64,000 nt of DNA from Tricholoma matsutake (GCA_026075535.2 AP026539.1:4836001-4900000), one strand, 5' to 3'. Counted from the first letter of the stretch, positions 32,533 through 45,074 are shown. A program made the numbers and translations. The notes: generated by a model not told the origin, from the sequence alone.

Positions 32533-35440
32533 GAAACGTGTTCAGTTTCTCTCCAGTTTCCAGCCCATGCGCTATCACTGTTGCCCCTCCTCATGCATCT
32601 GATACTGGCCCATATGAAACCCTCAAGAAATGCCCAAAATGCAACACTGACCACTATAAAGCTGATGGGACAACACCACAAGCAATCTTCAAGTATCTTC
32701 CCATTATTCCCCATCTCCGTGCAATGCTTTCAAGTACTTCCTATGCAATGAAAATGCAGTACTGGTCCAAACACAAAGCTGACCCAACAAAATTGACTGA
32801 TATTTTTGACAGCACTCATTATCATTCACTCTGAGAGACCCTCATCATGATTGACACTGAAGAGCTCCCAACGTGGTTCTTTTCTGATCCTTGGGACATC
32901 ACACTTGGGTTATCTGCAGATGGCTTTGGCCCCTTCAAGTGCCATACCAAGACTGCATGGCCAATTATTCTATTCAATTATAACCTCCCTCCCGAAGAGC
33001 AGGTTCTCAAGCGGAACATTATCTCAATCAGAGTGGTTCCCAGACCAAAGAAACCCTGCAGTTTTGATTCATTTTTATGGCCCCTAGTCCAGGAACTTCT
33101 GCAGCTTGAGATTGGTGTTTCTGCTTTTACTGTGATCACCAAGGTTGTCTTCCTCTTACATGCATATCTGATTGTTGTCTTTGGCAATATACCGGCTGTC
33201 TCAATGATTATGCGCATGAAGGGCCACAATGCAATCTCTCCATGCCGCATGTGTACAATCAAAGGAGTCCACATTCCATTTTCACGAGTGACGACGCACT
33301 ATGTTCCTTTGTGCCACAATGGCTTCCCAGGCTCACAGGAGCAATACGACCCATGTGTGCTTCCACTACAAAATCACATGTCATTCATGGAGCAAGCAAA
33401 GGAAGTCCAGTATGTGTCAACCAATGTGGATTATGAAGGCCTTGCAACCAAGTATGGCATCAAAGGTTTACTGCTGCTCAGCACCTTAAGCTCCCTCTCT
33501 TTTCCTGTGTCCTTCCCTTATGATTTCATCCATCTGATATGGGCTAATCTCATTCCCAACTTGATTTGCTTCTGGACTGGAGAGTTTAAAAATATTTCCC
33601 ATGACAACAAAGGCTATGTGTTGGGACAGACGGTATGGGAGGCTATTGGAGAAGCCACCATGAAGGCAGGAAAAACTATCCCTGCAGCATTTGGCACTAG
33701 GGTACTGAATATAGCTTCAGAGAAGGTGCAGATGATTGCCAAAACTCATTCAATCTGGACATTATACATCGCCCCTACTAGTGAATGGCAAGGGTTTACA
33801 TACCCCTGGGGGTATGGGCAAAGGGTATGTGAGGGTAAGGGTAAGGGTATGAACTTTCCTACCCTCTACATACCCTTACCCCTGAGGAGGGTACAAGGGT
33901 ATACAGAGTCACACTTTAGAAGATGCCAACCACCCATGATATCAGTATAGTAACCCTTATGAAACTTGATGACCTCTCTGACCACTCTTTGCTGTGCAAG
34001 TTGGGTTATTTCCTCTATGGTCCCAGCCTATTGAGTTATTCAGGCAAAGGTATTCTTCTAAACACAGTACTAGACTACTACCTTGTGCTTTTCAACATGC
34101 TAAAAGCTCAGATAATTACTAAAAATGGATAGGACCATGTTTGAGCATCATCAGGAAACTATTTGAAATAAACCCTTGCATCATACCCCCAAGGGTATTG
34201 AATACTCTCTATACCCTGGGGTAAGGGTAACAATGAAAATACCCAAGGGTTACCCCTGCCAATCTCTAGCCCCTACTCTCCTCAAAGGCCAATTTGTGTG
34301 TCCACGGTACTACAAGCACTTCATGGAATTAGTTTGACTGCTAACACTCTGCCTCAAATTCAAAATCACCCAAGATCAAGTTAATGATCTTGAGAGAGGT
34401 TTCCAGAGCTGGGTACAGAAGTATGAATGGTATGTGTTTCTTGTTGCCAGCAGGATGCTGTCTGATAGATGAACAGTCTATACTACCAAAATGATCCACT
34501 GTGTGTAGCCTGTTGTCCCATCACTGTCCATGCACTGCTTCACATTGCACTGAGTATCAGGGCTATGAGTCCAGTCTGGGCTTATTGGGCATTTCCGATG
34601 GAGCACCATTGTGGCAACATCCTCCATAACATCAGGAGCTGACAGTTTCCCTATGTGAACATCAACAAGTATGTTACCTCTTGTGCACAGTTGATGCACA
34701 TAACCCTCCTCTATGGCTTGCATGAACAACTTATTCTCTTACCTCTTGTCCATCATGATACAGATGTCAAGTTGCCTTCATGTAAGTCTCTAGTCATGTT
34801 GATGAACCTGCTCCCTTATCATAGTGAGCTAGACCCATTATATGTTCTTACTCCCCCCAAGGGACCTGTGGAAACCCTCCCTGCTCCTCTGAGGATGAAG
34901 CTCATTGCCACTTTAGCCACTTGCTTTAACAAGTCTGCATCAATAATTCGGGAGCTTATACCCTGGAATACTCAATTTGCCCAATATGTCCGTGTGCGCC
35001 AGCTGGAGGGTGGTGATGTTATGCATGCTCATGACTTTGTTCCACTCAGATCTGACAGTTGAGATATGTCATTTGTCCAGGTAAGCCTCCCACTACACTA
35101 TTTCGTGCATATTAACTTACTCATCCTCCAGTATCAACTTGCTGTTGACAAATTTGCTCATCTACCACGTCGAACACCAGAGTTTGATCTGCAAGATTTC
35201 TTTGGGCAAATCCTCCGCTTTGTCATTGTCGATATCCCTCACTCCCCTATACATAACATCAAGGCCGATTCTTTCATCTATGTGTTCATCAATCAGGTCA
35301 AATTTTTGGAGCCAGCAACTAATCAATGTGGGATCAACTACTATGAAGACTTGGGGCCTATGGAATTTGTTGATCTCAATCAGATAAAATGTGTAGTTGG
35401 GCACATTAAGGACCATGGGAGGTGGTCCATTATTGACTGA
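32533..35440 (+). pseudogene. Tnp2-type (CACTA, Transposase_21) transposase, C-terminal half
   Basis: It begins in frame with the part left at 9432. Next come the zinc-like CPKC (32627), the catalytic-core region from LSADGFGPF (32915) through PRPKKPCSFDSFLWP (33040-33087), and a CRMC pair near 33243-33254. The reading is then interrupted by a 490 bp MITE (33779-34268). After it come APTLLKGQF-type residues, exons with VWAYWAFPMERHCGN near 34575-34618, and a C-terminal domain ending VVGHIKDHGRWSIID at 35440. Tnp2 cuts CACTA-element ends. The order and motifs match agaricomycete Tnp2 as I remember it. A TGA near 32608 with a frameshift, and a TGA near 34335, make it non-functional. Confidence 0.85.
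33779..34268. mobile_element. 490 bp hAT-like MITE inside Tnp2
   Basis: The ends are TAGTGAATGGCAAGGGT and, inverted, TAGAGATTGGCAGGGGT. The 8 bp duplication GCCCCTAC is perfect (33771-33778 and 34269-34276). Subterminal GGGTA/TACCC repeats are abundant. There is no coding capacity. Confidence 0.9.
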
Positions 35441-36020
35441 AGTAGAATACTATCACAGGCTGCAGCTGAAGGCAATTAAATTTCTGTTATGTCATGAGAG
35501 TCGTGAGAGTGCCATTTAAATAGTTTCGGAATGGGTGCCTTGTGCAGTGGAACAAGTGAGTGGAAGAAGAAGAGGCTCAACAATGTGGTGAAGTTGCAAG
35601 CATGGTGACATGGGCTGAGGGAGGAGATGATGGTGGGAGAAGTGATGAGGAGGTGCTGGCAACCTGGTCAGGTAGAATGTGCAAGGGTGAGGGTACATTT
35701 TGTTCTATTTTGAATGAAGGTTGACTGATGTTGGGTTAGATATTTTGTTTGGGCTGGCGAGGAGCAGTGAAGCTGATAGTTGGCTTGTACTTGTAAGACA
35801 AGCTTTTCTCTTGCTTCTGCGTTCTGTGTCAAAATTGCCACAGTGAGTCCAGCATCTCTGCATTATCTCTGGGGCATGCTGACCTTGCTCACAGTTCCCC
35901 ATCTGCTGTTTCCCACCTTGAAGTTCTTGATATTCTCCTATCCTCCATCGCAACTGAAAACTCTCATGGTGTTCATAGCCCGCGCTGATGATGCTCAACC
36001 TGGAAACTCAAACAAAACCA
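35441..36020. other. Region after Tnp2, no gene assigned
   Basis: It has open stretches on both strands (for example 35705-35998 minus), but none is recognised. It may hold the 3' non-coding end of the CACTA element; a CACTA terminus was not found. Confidence 0.4.
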
Positions 36021-36029
36021 ACTAAACAG

Positions 36030-36900
36030 GTCTTAGGAGATATAACACGAGTCAGAGAAAGGTTGTGAGGTGGTACTGAATATCACCATGTTATCCAAAG
36101 GCTGGTAAATGTACTGTATAATGTTGCAAAGCCATATTAGGCTGTGCGAAGTTCTGTGAAGCTGTCCAAAGTAATGCAAAACACTATGAAGCATTCCAAA
36201 ACGATACAAGAGAGTTTAGCAGCAATGTGGAGAAGTTCAAGAATCTCCAAAATGGTTTCACAAGTTCAGGAGATGGTGACAATAGTTGAAAGTGAGGTAA
36301 GAGACAATGACACAACAGATAGGCGATGTGACGAGAGTTTCAAGAGTCTATGTGGCAAAACGACATAGTTCGCAGAATACTTTGAGTGAGTTTGGATGAA
36401 GACTGAGCTAAAACTCAAGAGTTAAACCCTTAAGTCAGACAATAGGCAATGTGAGAAGACAATTTTCTGGCTCTATCAACAGTAAATACACCAAACTATA
36501 TATGTTTTAGAGAGATAGTACTAAAAAGGTAAAAGGCCATGAGGCAAAACATGTGGTAAACATGAGGCAGTGAACAAGGTGTCAAAATCACAAAGTAAAT
36601 GAGAAAATGATAAGAAAGAAACATGCCATATACATGATATATCAAATCTCCTTGTCTTGTGGTTCCAATAAATCATGAACATGTCAAAAAGTGCCTCGAT
36701 GTGCACTAAGTTGCTAGCCATTGTGTTTCTTCATGTTTGTGGTGGTGGGAATGCGATGTGTTAGTGTGTGTAATGGTGGGACCATGTGTTCAAGGTTTGG
36801 TACAATAGGAATATGGCAGCCGAAGTTGTTCAAAATGGTTCAAAGTCTTTCAAAATGTTTTGAAGTGTCATTTCATTGTTTCGTGCATTCGTAGGCATTC
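36030..36900 (+). repeat. LTR-like sequence (solo LTR or fragment)
   Basis: GATATAACACGAG...GTGAGGTGGTACT near 36038-36080 is matched in reverse at about 50915-50965, with further similarity over about 300 bp. The right part shares blocks with the insertion in Gypsy-2. CAAAA and GTTC...TCCAAA motifs are frequent. Ends not defined. Confidence 0.5.
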
Positions 36901-36984
36901 ATAAGCATTCGCAAAATCGTAGGACTTTGGGAAGGAGGTGTCCAAGTGTAATATCTTGATTTCAGAGCTCTGCTGCCATAGTGG

Positions 36985-37095
36985 ACCTATCAGTGCATCA
37001 TCAGCAGCAACAACAATGATGGCAACGACCCCAGCACCCACCCCCACTGCCACAAGCCACTGCTCGTGGGGTGTATAGCAGGTGCTAGCAGATGG
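36985..37095 (+). repeat. Isolated GAGCA..TGCTC-type hairpin block
   Basis: AGCACCCACCCCCACTGCCA then CAAGCCACTGCTCGTGGGGTG (about 37030-37078) is the hairpin unit of the module family, here without the palindrome or intron-like tail. Confidence 0.55.
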
Positions 37096-37179
37096 CAATG
37101 ACAGGTGGCAGCAGCAGTGAATGGCTAACAGCAATAACATGCAAACGACGGCCCTACACACAGAGAGTTAAAGTATGAA

Positions 37180-38966
37180 AAGCTGACTTGGGAAACATCC
37201 TTTAGAGTTGTGAAAAATTGAACCCCCCACTAATCCCCTAGATGTCAGAAAATCACATACAGAAACATCCTGTCTTTCAGATGAAATTAACATCCTTTTG
37301 GATTGAAAACTAACCCTAGAAGTCAGAAAATCACAAGCTGAAACATCAAATCTTTTGGATGATATTCATACCTCCCCCCCTAGATTAAAAACATCCCCTA
37401 GATGTCAGAAAATCACATACAAAAACATCCTGTCTTTCAGATGAAGTTCATACCTTCCTGTTGAATTAAAAACATCCCCCACTTTTCATTCTTTTGTGAA
37501 ATGAAATTTCATCCCATTGACATATGGAAATTTTGTAAAATAATACACATGAATTCCATACCCTAAACAGCTTAAATATATGGGCTGAAAATTCATCCCA
37601 AATTCATCCACCACGAATTCAGCCATTTAAATTAGAAAATTCATGTTACCTCCAAACCGGTCCCAGATATGGCTAAAACATGCCAAAAATGATGGTTTGA
37701 GTCTCCGAGGTGGACTTGAGGTGGACTGTTTTGGGTAGTTAAGATCACATGACCAATACTTTCCTTGAAATTGATCTTTTTTGCAGTTGCTATCTTTCCA
37801 TACACAACGTTATCATACAACTCATCAGGAACATAAAAGAATTTAGGCCAAATTATGGCAGGTCAACCTATACTGGGCTAGGTTCTGCCAACAACACTAC
37901 ATCTGGGTGAACTTTCAGGGGCTTTGCTTAATCCAATTCTTGGCATTGACAGAACATTGCTTGGCATCGAAATCTGGTTCATATAAGTAGGCCTTTGATA
38001 GCATAGAATAAACTTGGCTTGGTCTGCGATTCACGGCAAACGCCCCGGGTTTAGAATTTAGACTTGTCAGATGATACCGTCCGATTGAGTACTTCCTACT
38101 CCGGGACCCGCAACTCCGCCAAATATGTATGTACAATGTATGTACATATATTTTATCATTTCTCATCTTGTAATATTATGATAGATCGTCTTACTATACT
38201 AACACATCCTAGATGCTCACATCCTCCGATGGTTTAGGGAGTTCGAGCTCATGCCTTCAATATTTCCTGTTGATCCTTGCCTCATTTGCCTGAGTTTGTC
38301 GATCGTAACTTCGCAGTTTTGCTTCTACCGTCCCGTTCATATAGCTTCTTGAATCTTATATTATTTACCCGTGATGGGCCATCGACGCCATCTGTACTAT
38401 ATGTAACGAGAGCTATATTACTAGTGATCTCCAATTAGTGATATATTGATAATCGATCGCGATAAAATGTACTTGTACTTAAGATGTATGCCCCACGGGC
38501 CACGTTTTGAATGCTGTGATCTCAAAATTAGAGTTGCACAAAACAAATAACTTTAAAAAAACCGAAGAAAGGAAGCACCGGTCCTAGGTGCTCCCACACA
38601 TGTACAAGCACCAACTTATACGCACGCTACGTATACAACCGAACCGCCAGCACACTGCTCCCACCCCGAAAACTTGTACAAACGGTATCCAAGCCTCAAG
38701 ACAACGGCGCAAACCCTGCCGCCACAGCTAATAGAAAATCGTAATATAACTGATATTAAGGCTGGAGACGAAATCGTGTACCGAGTGCGGTATGGCGCGC
38801 GAAATCAGTTCTATTAATATATCGTAATATGTTTTTACTCGAAAACAAGTTCAAACAACACCGATGTTCAGAAAAATTCACTGTCCTATTTTGTTCGGCA
38901 AACGCCTGCAATATCTATATCAATGGCTGGTTTAACTGCGATACTATTCCTGCATTTCCGTGGTTC
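37180..38966. other. Intergenic; GAAACATC repeats, then promoter side of the DUF6533 gene
   Basis: 37200-37460 has three loose copies of CTAGATGTCAGAAAATCACA with GAAACATCCTGTCTTTCAGA. GGGATGAAA-type motifs follow to 37640. No gene is visible from 37640 to 38966. Base composition becomes more balanced after about 38000, as in the host-gene parts. Confidence 0.5.
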
Positions 38967-40731
38967 ATGGCTCATGAAGTAGGTTTGATTCAGGCGCAGT
39001 ACCTCCGCCGTACCAATGGTGATTCTCACTTCTTGCCGCCTTATGTCAATTTACCGGTGTCTTTACAGTGGCTTGCACGGTGGTACTGATGTACGAATAT
39101 TGTAAGTTTTCTTGAATGAATTCATTACAGCTGTCGTCTAAACCAAGAGTTAAAGTTCTTCAATTACCCTACGAGGTGTGTAGATCTACACTCGATCAGA
39201 GTCTACGAGATTACGAAGCAATTTTAGGTGGATTTTTTCTGGGTACGTAATCATATTGCTCTGACCTTGTATCGCCGAGCGTCATGCTTTGTTCTCCAGA
39301 AAAAACGATGGACCTTGGTCAAGGTTTTATTTTTATGGGTCAGACTTGTTCAATACTTCCCCGCCTATCGGTTGATAGATCAACAAGTAACAGATCCGAT
39401 ATTTCAGTCTTGCTATCTTAATGTGAGTGCGCTCATCTTTAGCTGACAGCCGCAACGCTAAATTAAGGCCAGGTCGAACACTGCCGGTATGCTGCTCCAT
39501 TACCTCAGTTCACGTGTTCCACAGACTCAATCCAGAATAGTTTTCATGCTGCCAAAGCCATCTCTCAAAGTAAGAATCTTGTTGTTGTCCTCAGACCTTC
39601 CTAATACTCTTGGTTCCCCAGCTGTGCGCCACTCTTCTTCGGTTTATAAGCTGCCTAATCAGAAGGTCTCCGATTGGATTCATTTCACAGATGTACGTCG
39701 TTCGGTCCAGTTTGTGTCAAATTTTCCCTCATCTTAAATCAGGTAATGCATACCTGTACTGGCAGAACGCCGTAATTGGCGGGCAAATACTTCTGACACA
39801 TAGTGGGTGCTCTGATGATATCTGGATTCTCAGTAGCGAAACCTGATCACAACCGATCCTAGTTATGTTATCCGCGAGATTGTATGCGATGTACAAATGT
39901 AGTCGGAAAATTCTTTTCTTATTGGTGAGTGTTACAATCTGGCTGTGACCGTTCAACAGATTCCTCATTATGAATGATCTAGATAGGACTAATCGGGGGG
40001 GAAATCGTGACGCTGTCCATCATCAGCATCTTGTCAGCCATTGGCGTTCCTCCTCCCAAGGTCAAAAGTAAGTCATCATTGCAATGGAACTCGGTTTACG
40101 CCACTTTTACATTCAACTTCCGTAGTTACCAACGAGCCATTACCAGGCGTTTACATCTGTGCGGTGTCGGAGCAACATCGGAGCCTTCGCTGGACCGCCT
40201 ATTTCTTTGCGACGGTACTGATCATCGAGGGTGTTTTCCTCGGGATGGCTCTTTGGCAGGCTTGGCAGCATCGTCCATCAAGAGGCGGAAGCGCTTTGAT
40301 GCATCGTCTGACCAAGGAATCAGTATTTTATTTCTTCCTGTAAGTCCGAATTGCCAGTATCAGGCTCAAAGTCGCCTGGTTGGCTCTTTATCTTTGTTAC
40401 TAACTATGTTTATTGCTGAACAGGATTTTCTGGGTATATGTCTTCAATCTGGTCCTCTGGGCCACCAATGATGTGAGCTCGTTCCTTTCGGGTCAGTTTT
40501 ATTTCTCTTGACGAGGATTCCCTGGCAAAGCCCATACTTACGGAGATCGGCATCCCCTTCTCCTTCGCCCTCTCGTGCACGCTCGTGGCCCGGCTCATGA
40601 TACACATGCGACATGTGCATTATCGAACCGTACCTGACACGGTTATCGACAATCGGCATATCGATCAATTTCATCTTTCACCTTTGCAGTTCGGGCAGCC
40701 AACAGCAGTGATTGGTAGAACTAAGGACTAG
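38967..40731 (+). CDS. DUF6533-type multi-pass membrane protein, many short introns
   Basis: ATG 38967 (MAHEVGLIQAQYLRRTN). Exon 38967-39018 joins 39069-39101 (VACTVVLMYEY), then 39156-39175 (LQLPYE), a 15 nt exon 39228-39242 (VDFFW), then 39300 onward (KKRWTLVKVLFLWVR). This restores the conserved head of DUF6533 proteins, in which a Y-D/E-Y helix is followed by an E...W motif. Later exons include AYLYWQNAVIGGQILL (about 39746-39793), ARLYAMYKCSRKILFLL (about 39870-39925), a lumenal loop with VYICAVSEQHRSLRWTAYF, then VLIIEGVFLGMALWQAWQH, WVYVFNLVLWATND, and a last exon ending RTKD at TAG 40729-40731. About seven hydrophobic helices are expected. Function is unknown. Exons between 39420 and 39740 are not resolved. 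Confidence 0.7.
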
Positions 40732-41339
40732 GGTAGTGTTGATTTGCGTAGGATTTAATAATTTTGCTCTTCGTCCCCGAATGGCTCTTATGTAATAGCT
40801 CTTGATACAACGGGGCCGTTGGGATCTATATTTCTCGACCTTACTACATCATGTTAATCATAACTTGTTTACCCACTTATGGCATCAGGAACTTGAAAAA
40901 TGCAGACGATGTTGCACTGCAAGCCTTGCCACCAAAATAGTGAGCACTGAACATTCCGTCTGTAGCTGAGGTATCATCATCCTCGTCAATGCCTTCAACG
41001 TGACGACAACACCAGGCTTAATCGTCTGAGAAGTTGCGTGCACTATTTCCGTACTTCTTAATTCATATTCTCACGTTTCTGGACAATGACACGTCGGACA
41101 AGACAGGAGGAGCGGGGACGAACTCCTCCCCATACTTGAGGTCGTGCGGGGGGCGAATCGGCATACGGACTCGAATCACCAGGTGGCGGAACGGGAAAAT
41201 CGGATATACACTCCATGGCAGAAGAGCAGAATTGATTTTGGCTGAGTTCTGCCGGCATGCCGGCAGAACTCCATATATGAGCCAGCAATGATTCGCAGCG
41301 GCCAGTGCTGTATTCCGATTCGATGGTTCACAAGGGGTG
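40732..41339. other. Intergenic, with a 28 bp perfect palindrome
   Basis: No gene is assigned. GAGTTCTGCCGGCA and its exact complement meet at 41244-41271. Confidence 0.5.
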
Positions 41340-41927
41340 TAGTGCTGTTCCGGCCCGGCTTGGCCTGAAAGCCCCGGCTTTGGCCTGGCCTGAGACGGCT
41401 TTGGCTTTCCCAATCCACAGGCCGAGCCAAAGCCGTCAACTAGGGCTTGGCCTGGGCCGCGGCTTTGTATGCAAGAATAATAAAAGTTTCCTGAGAGGTT
41501 AGCAAGTTTGATGCTTCCAGGGGTCTAACTTACCTCGAATGCAGCTTGGTATACAGTGTACTCGATGGACGACGATGTTGTTACATGAAAACACGTCCAA
41601 AACATGTTCGTTTGGCCGGTCACATGACTACTGTGAACACGACGCGACAATCGACATAACGCTGTCATGTGTCCATCCAAACATTGAGAACATACGACAC
41701 TGGTTCAATATCGTGACTTGGCACATGGTAACCACGATTTAGTACTTCAAACTCACCGAGATACAACACTTGAAAAGCCGCGGCCTGACGGCCTGGCTTT
41801 GGCTTGTCAGATCTCCAGGCCAGGCCAAAGCCGTCAAGAGGCCGTCATTTTGGCTCGGCTTGGCCTGGCCTATTTGGGCCCGGCTTGGCCTGGCTCACGG
41901 CCTGAGGCCGGGCCAAGCACAGCACTA
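41340..41927. mobile_element. 588 bp hAT-like MITE rich in GGCCTGGCC
   Basis: The ends are TAGTGCTGT..GG(C)C and, inverted, TAGTGCTGTGCTTGGCC. The 8 bp duplication AAGGGGTG is perfect (41332-41339 and 41928-41935). G+C-rich GGCCTGGCC/GGCTTTGGC subrepeats lie at both sides of an A+T-richer middle (41470-41770). Confidence 0.9.
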
Positions 41928-41943
41928 AAGGGGTGGTGCGCTC

Positions 41944-44900
41944 TTGGCGAAATGCTGGAAACTTGAGGTGGTGACTACAGAACAAACTTCCGGGTGGAGG
42001 GTTATTCAGAGTGACGATTATGAGGTTCCTCTCCGCGATTTCATCAAGAACTTCGCTGACTTGCAAAGTGATGCTATTCCATTGTATGGTTTGCCAAGCC
42101 CCACATCTATCATCGGTATGTCAATTTGTTGTCAATGGCTTTTATCTAACATTACTACAGGCATCTTCGATCCTCTCAGTGGCCGACACTCTACTTGGAC
42201 ATTTACAGATCCTTCAGTCGGAAACCGCTGGCGTACACTATCACACGGGGCGCGCATTGTTGCTTTCCCTATTTGGATGTATTGTGATGATACGTCCGGT
42301 AATCTCTCGAAGAAATGGAATGAACATAATAGCTTTCTCTTCTTACCTGCTGGCTTGCCTCGTGAGCAATCTCAAAAGGAATATAATATACATTTCCTCT
42401 CCACATCAAACATTGCTCCGCCTCTAGAAATGCTCGATGGTATTGTTGAACAGTTAGAGTATGTGATTATATTTCCGTGGGTACCGACAGTCTTATCTGA
42501 TATCCTTTAACACAGGGAAGCTCAGGAGCACGGAATATGGGCCTGGGATGTTCAATTTGATGAGCCTGTTCTTGTGATACCTGCCGTATTAGCACTCCTT
42601 GGTGATAATCCTATGCAAAGTGAATTTGCTTGTCATATCGGCCTCCGGGGAAAGTTATTTTGTCGGGCATGCTGGGTGAAAGGAACGCCTGAGGCAGATC
42701 CTGATGCTGGCCGCAGTCATTCAAAATAACCTGTACCACAACGCAATGACAATAATGATGAAGGCGAAGTATCCGATGCTCCCAGTAATGTTGGTACTGC
42801 GACTAGCGCTGATGAGAGCTCCACTGAAGATTTACCGACGAGTAAGAAAGGAAAGGGGCGAAAGAAGAAAGTTGTTGAGAGTATGGCGCAGATGTTTGAT
42901 CGCGTGAAGTCATTCATGCAGGTAGCTAGTCATTCCATTGTCATGACAGGCACTGACCACTCCACAGATTGGCCGGCTTCGCAGGAGGGATGAAACTATA
43001 ACCCAGCTATGCTCGTACTTCACGAAAGCCTCAGTCCTGGACACCAAGACCAAAGTTAAGAAGATGCGGACTGAATCTGGGATCAAAGACACTTTTCCGC
43101 TTCATTTCTTGGCTTGGCTATTTGATTCATACAAGTCAAAACGTGGGTGAGAGGCGAAGCAAGCGGCACTTGATACCGAGTTGAATACACTTCCGCCGAA
43201 CACCTTCAGTCCTGTATGACGAATCAAAGGTAAATAAATCATCTTGGAATATTTTCATTCGATATTTTCTGATCTCGGTCATAGGTCTCGATCCTCACCA
43301 AGATACACCTGTAGAAATTTTACATGTGATCCTACTTGGTTTTGTCAAATACCTCTGGCGTGACCTGGTTCAACTTCAGCTAAAAAATAAGGACGACAAG
43401 AAAAATCTTCTGGCAACTCGACTCTCGTCATTTGATACATCTGGTCTTGGAATCTCTCCACTTGCAGGGAACACACTTGTGCAGTACTCGGGTTCATTAA
43501 CAGGTCGAGACTTTCGTGCGCTGGCACAATCAGCGCCATTTGTCATCTATGACATGGTTTCCAAGGATTGCCTAGAAACTTGGGTGGCACTTTCAAAACT
43601 AATTCCGCTTATCTGGCAACCAAAGATTGACAACATTGACACCCATCTTGTAGGTTCATGCTCCACCATTCGCTCGTTGTACTGACTTGCGATCTTCAGG
43701 CACTATTAACCCGTGAAGTCAATTATTTCCTTTGTTGTACAGCACGATGGACCAATCGATGGTTTAATAAGCCGAAGTTTCATATTCTACTTCATCTAAT
43801 GGAACATATCAAACACTTTGGACCTGCGATCTTATTTGCGACTGAGGCATTTGAATCGTTCAATGCCATCATACATGCAAAAAGTGTTCATTCCAACCGG
43901 CATGCACCGTCACGAGACATTGCACAGGTGTTTGCACAAGGCAATCGAGTTCGTCACTTACTCAGTGGTGGCCGCTTTCTGGTGAAGAGTGGCTCTGTAG
44001 TGGCGTCACGGGGCTTGTCTGGGGATGCTTCCACTTGGCTCTCTGCTGGTCCGGGGCCGTTGAGTTTGGTAGCGAAGCCCTCAACAGTGACACAATATCT
44101 GGGGCTGAACTACCAAGCACCTGCTAAGCACGGTATGTTTGTGGGCAATTATTGTAAATGGAATACTGTTGTCTTCACACATTAAATCTGTCTAGGTTTT
44201 TGTGTATGGGATAAGAAGCCTCCTCGTCATTATAAGGACACTTTGGCTGGGTGAGTGCTGCCAAATGCTATCTCCCACTCGCTTTTCAAGACCAGTGAAG
44301 CGATAACTTTGATGAATGGAGATGCATGCCCCATTGGATCATTTGTCATTGCCTGACAGACCAATACTGCTGGTCAAATGCTGGTGGTTCATGTCAATGA
44401 AATACTACAAGCATATAAGTCTGTTGCCAATTTGAGTGGTGAAGCAGATGTGATTCTAGTTCAAGCCACTGATGTGTCTCATGAAAATGAACACTATCAC
44501 ATGCCAAACATTCAAATGCTGCAGTGCTGGTATCTTGCCAATCCAAAGGTATGTGAGGTTCTTTGTTGAAGACTGTGCTCCATATTTACACATGTGTGGA
44601 AGGACTTACTTTGTACCATCAACGTGCAGCACAATTGTGTGGAGCAGCACTGCAAAGCAACAGGCCACCAAGATATCTATCAGGAATGCCAATTGACAAC
44701 ACACACATGGCCAACAGTTGCCCATAATCGAGTACTGAACAACCTTGTTTTGAATACAGCACAAATGCAGGATGTGATACATGTGCAGGGATTTCGTATC
44801 ACTTCAGAAAGTTTGGACTTGGATGACATCGTCTACCAGAGTGCAGCAAATGAATTGTCAGCACTGAAGGCTTTGGATAGATCTGGTGTTGGGAAATCTC

Positions 44901-45014
44901 CGGGCTCAAATGTTGTCAGTGCTGCTGCAGGTTCTGTGAACATGTCGACCCATGGACGCCCAACCCATGGATGGCCTCATCCACGTCAAATATCACATCT
45001 CATTGCCACTGCTT
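41944..45014 (+). pseudogene. Agaricomycete-expanded transposase-like protein, about nine exons
   Basis: Exons joined by GT-AG introns give a long protein: a start with GWRVIQSDDYEVPL; KKWNEHNSFLFLPAGLPREQ (42310-42369); ALLGDNPMQSEFACHIGLRG (about 42593-42652) and a CRAC zinc-like pair; a Lys-rich linker; DTPVEILHVILLGFVKYLW (43303-43360); GPAILFATEAFESFNAI (about 43821-43871); and VNQHNC-type residues near 44629-44640. I recognise the motif order as a large multicopy agaricomycete family, possibly related to Plavaka/CACTA transposases, without being sure. Stops at about 42728, 43148-43150 (TGA for likely CGA) and near 43217, plus a TGA near 44356, argue that it is dead. It starts 8 bp after the target duplication of the MITE, so its N-terminus may lie on the other side of that insertion. 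Confidence 0.65.
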
Positions 45015-45074
45015 AGCCTCTGCTTTTATCTTTCATTTTCATTGTGTACATTGTAATACATTTGATTCATGACA

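Noticed and set aside
33820..33850. Telomere-like GGGTAAGGGTAAGGGTA
   Set aside because: Only a few units, mirrored in the same MITE; it belongs to the subterminal repeats of that element.
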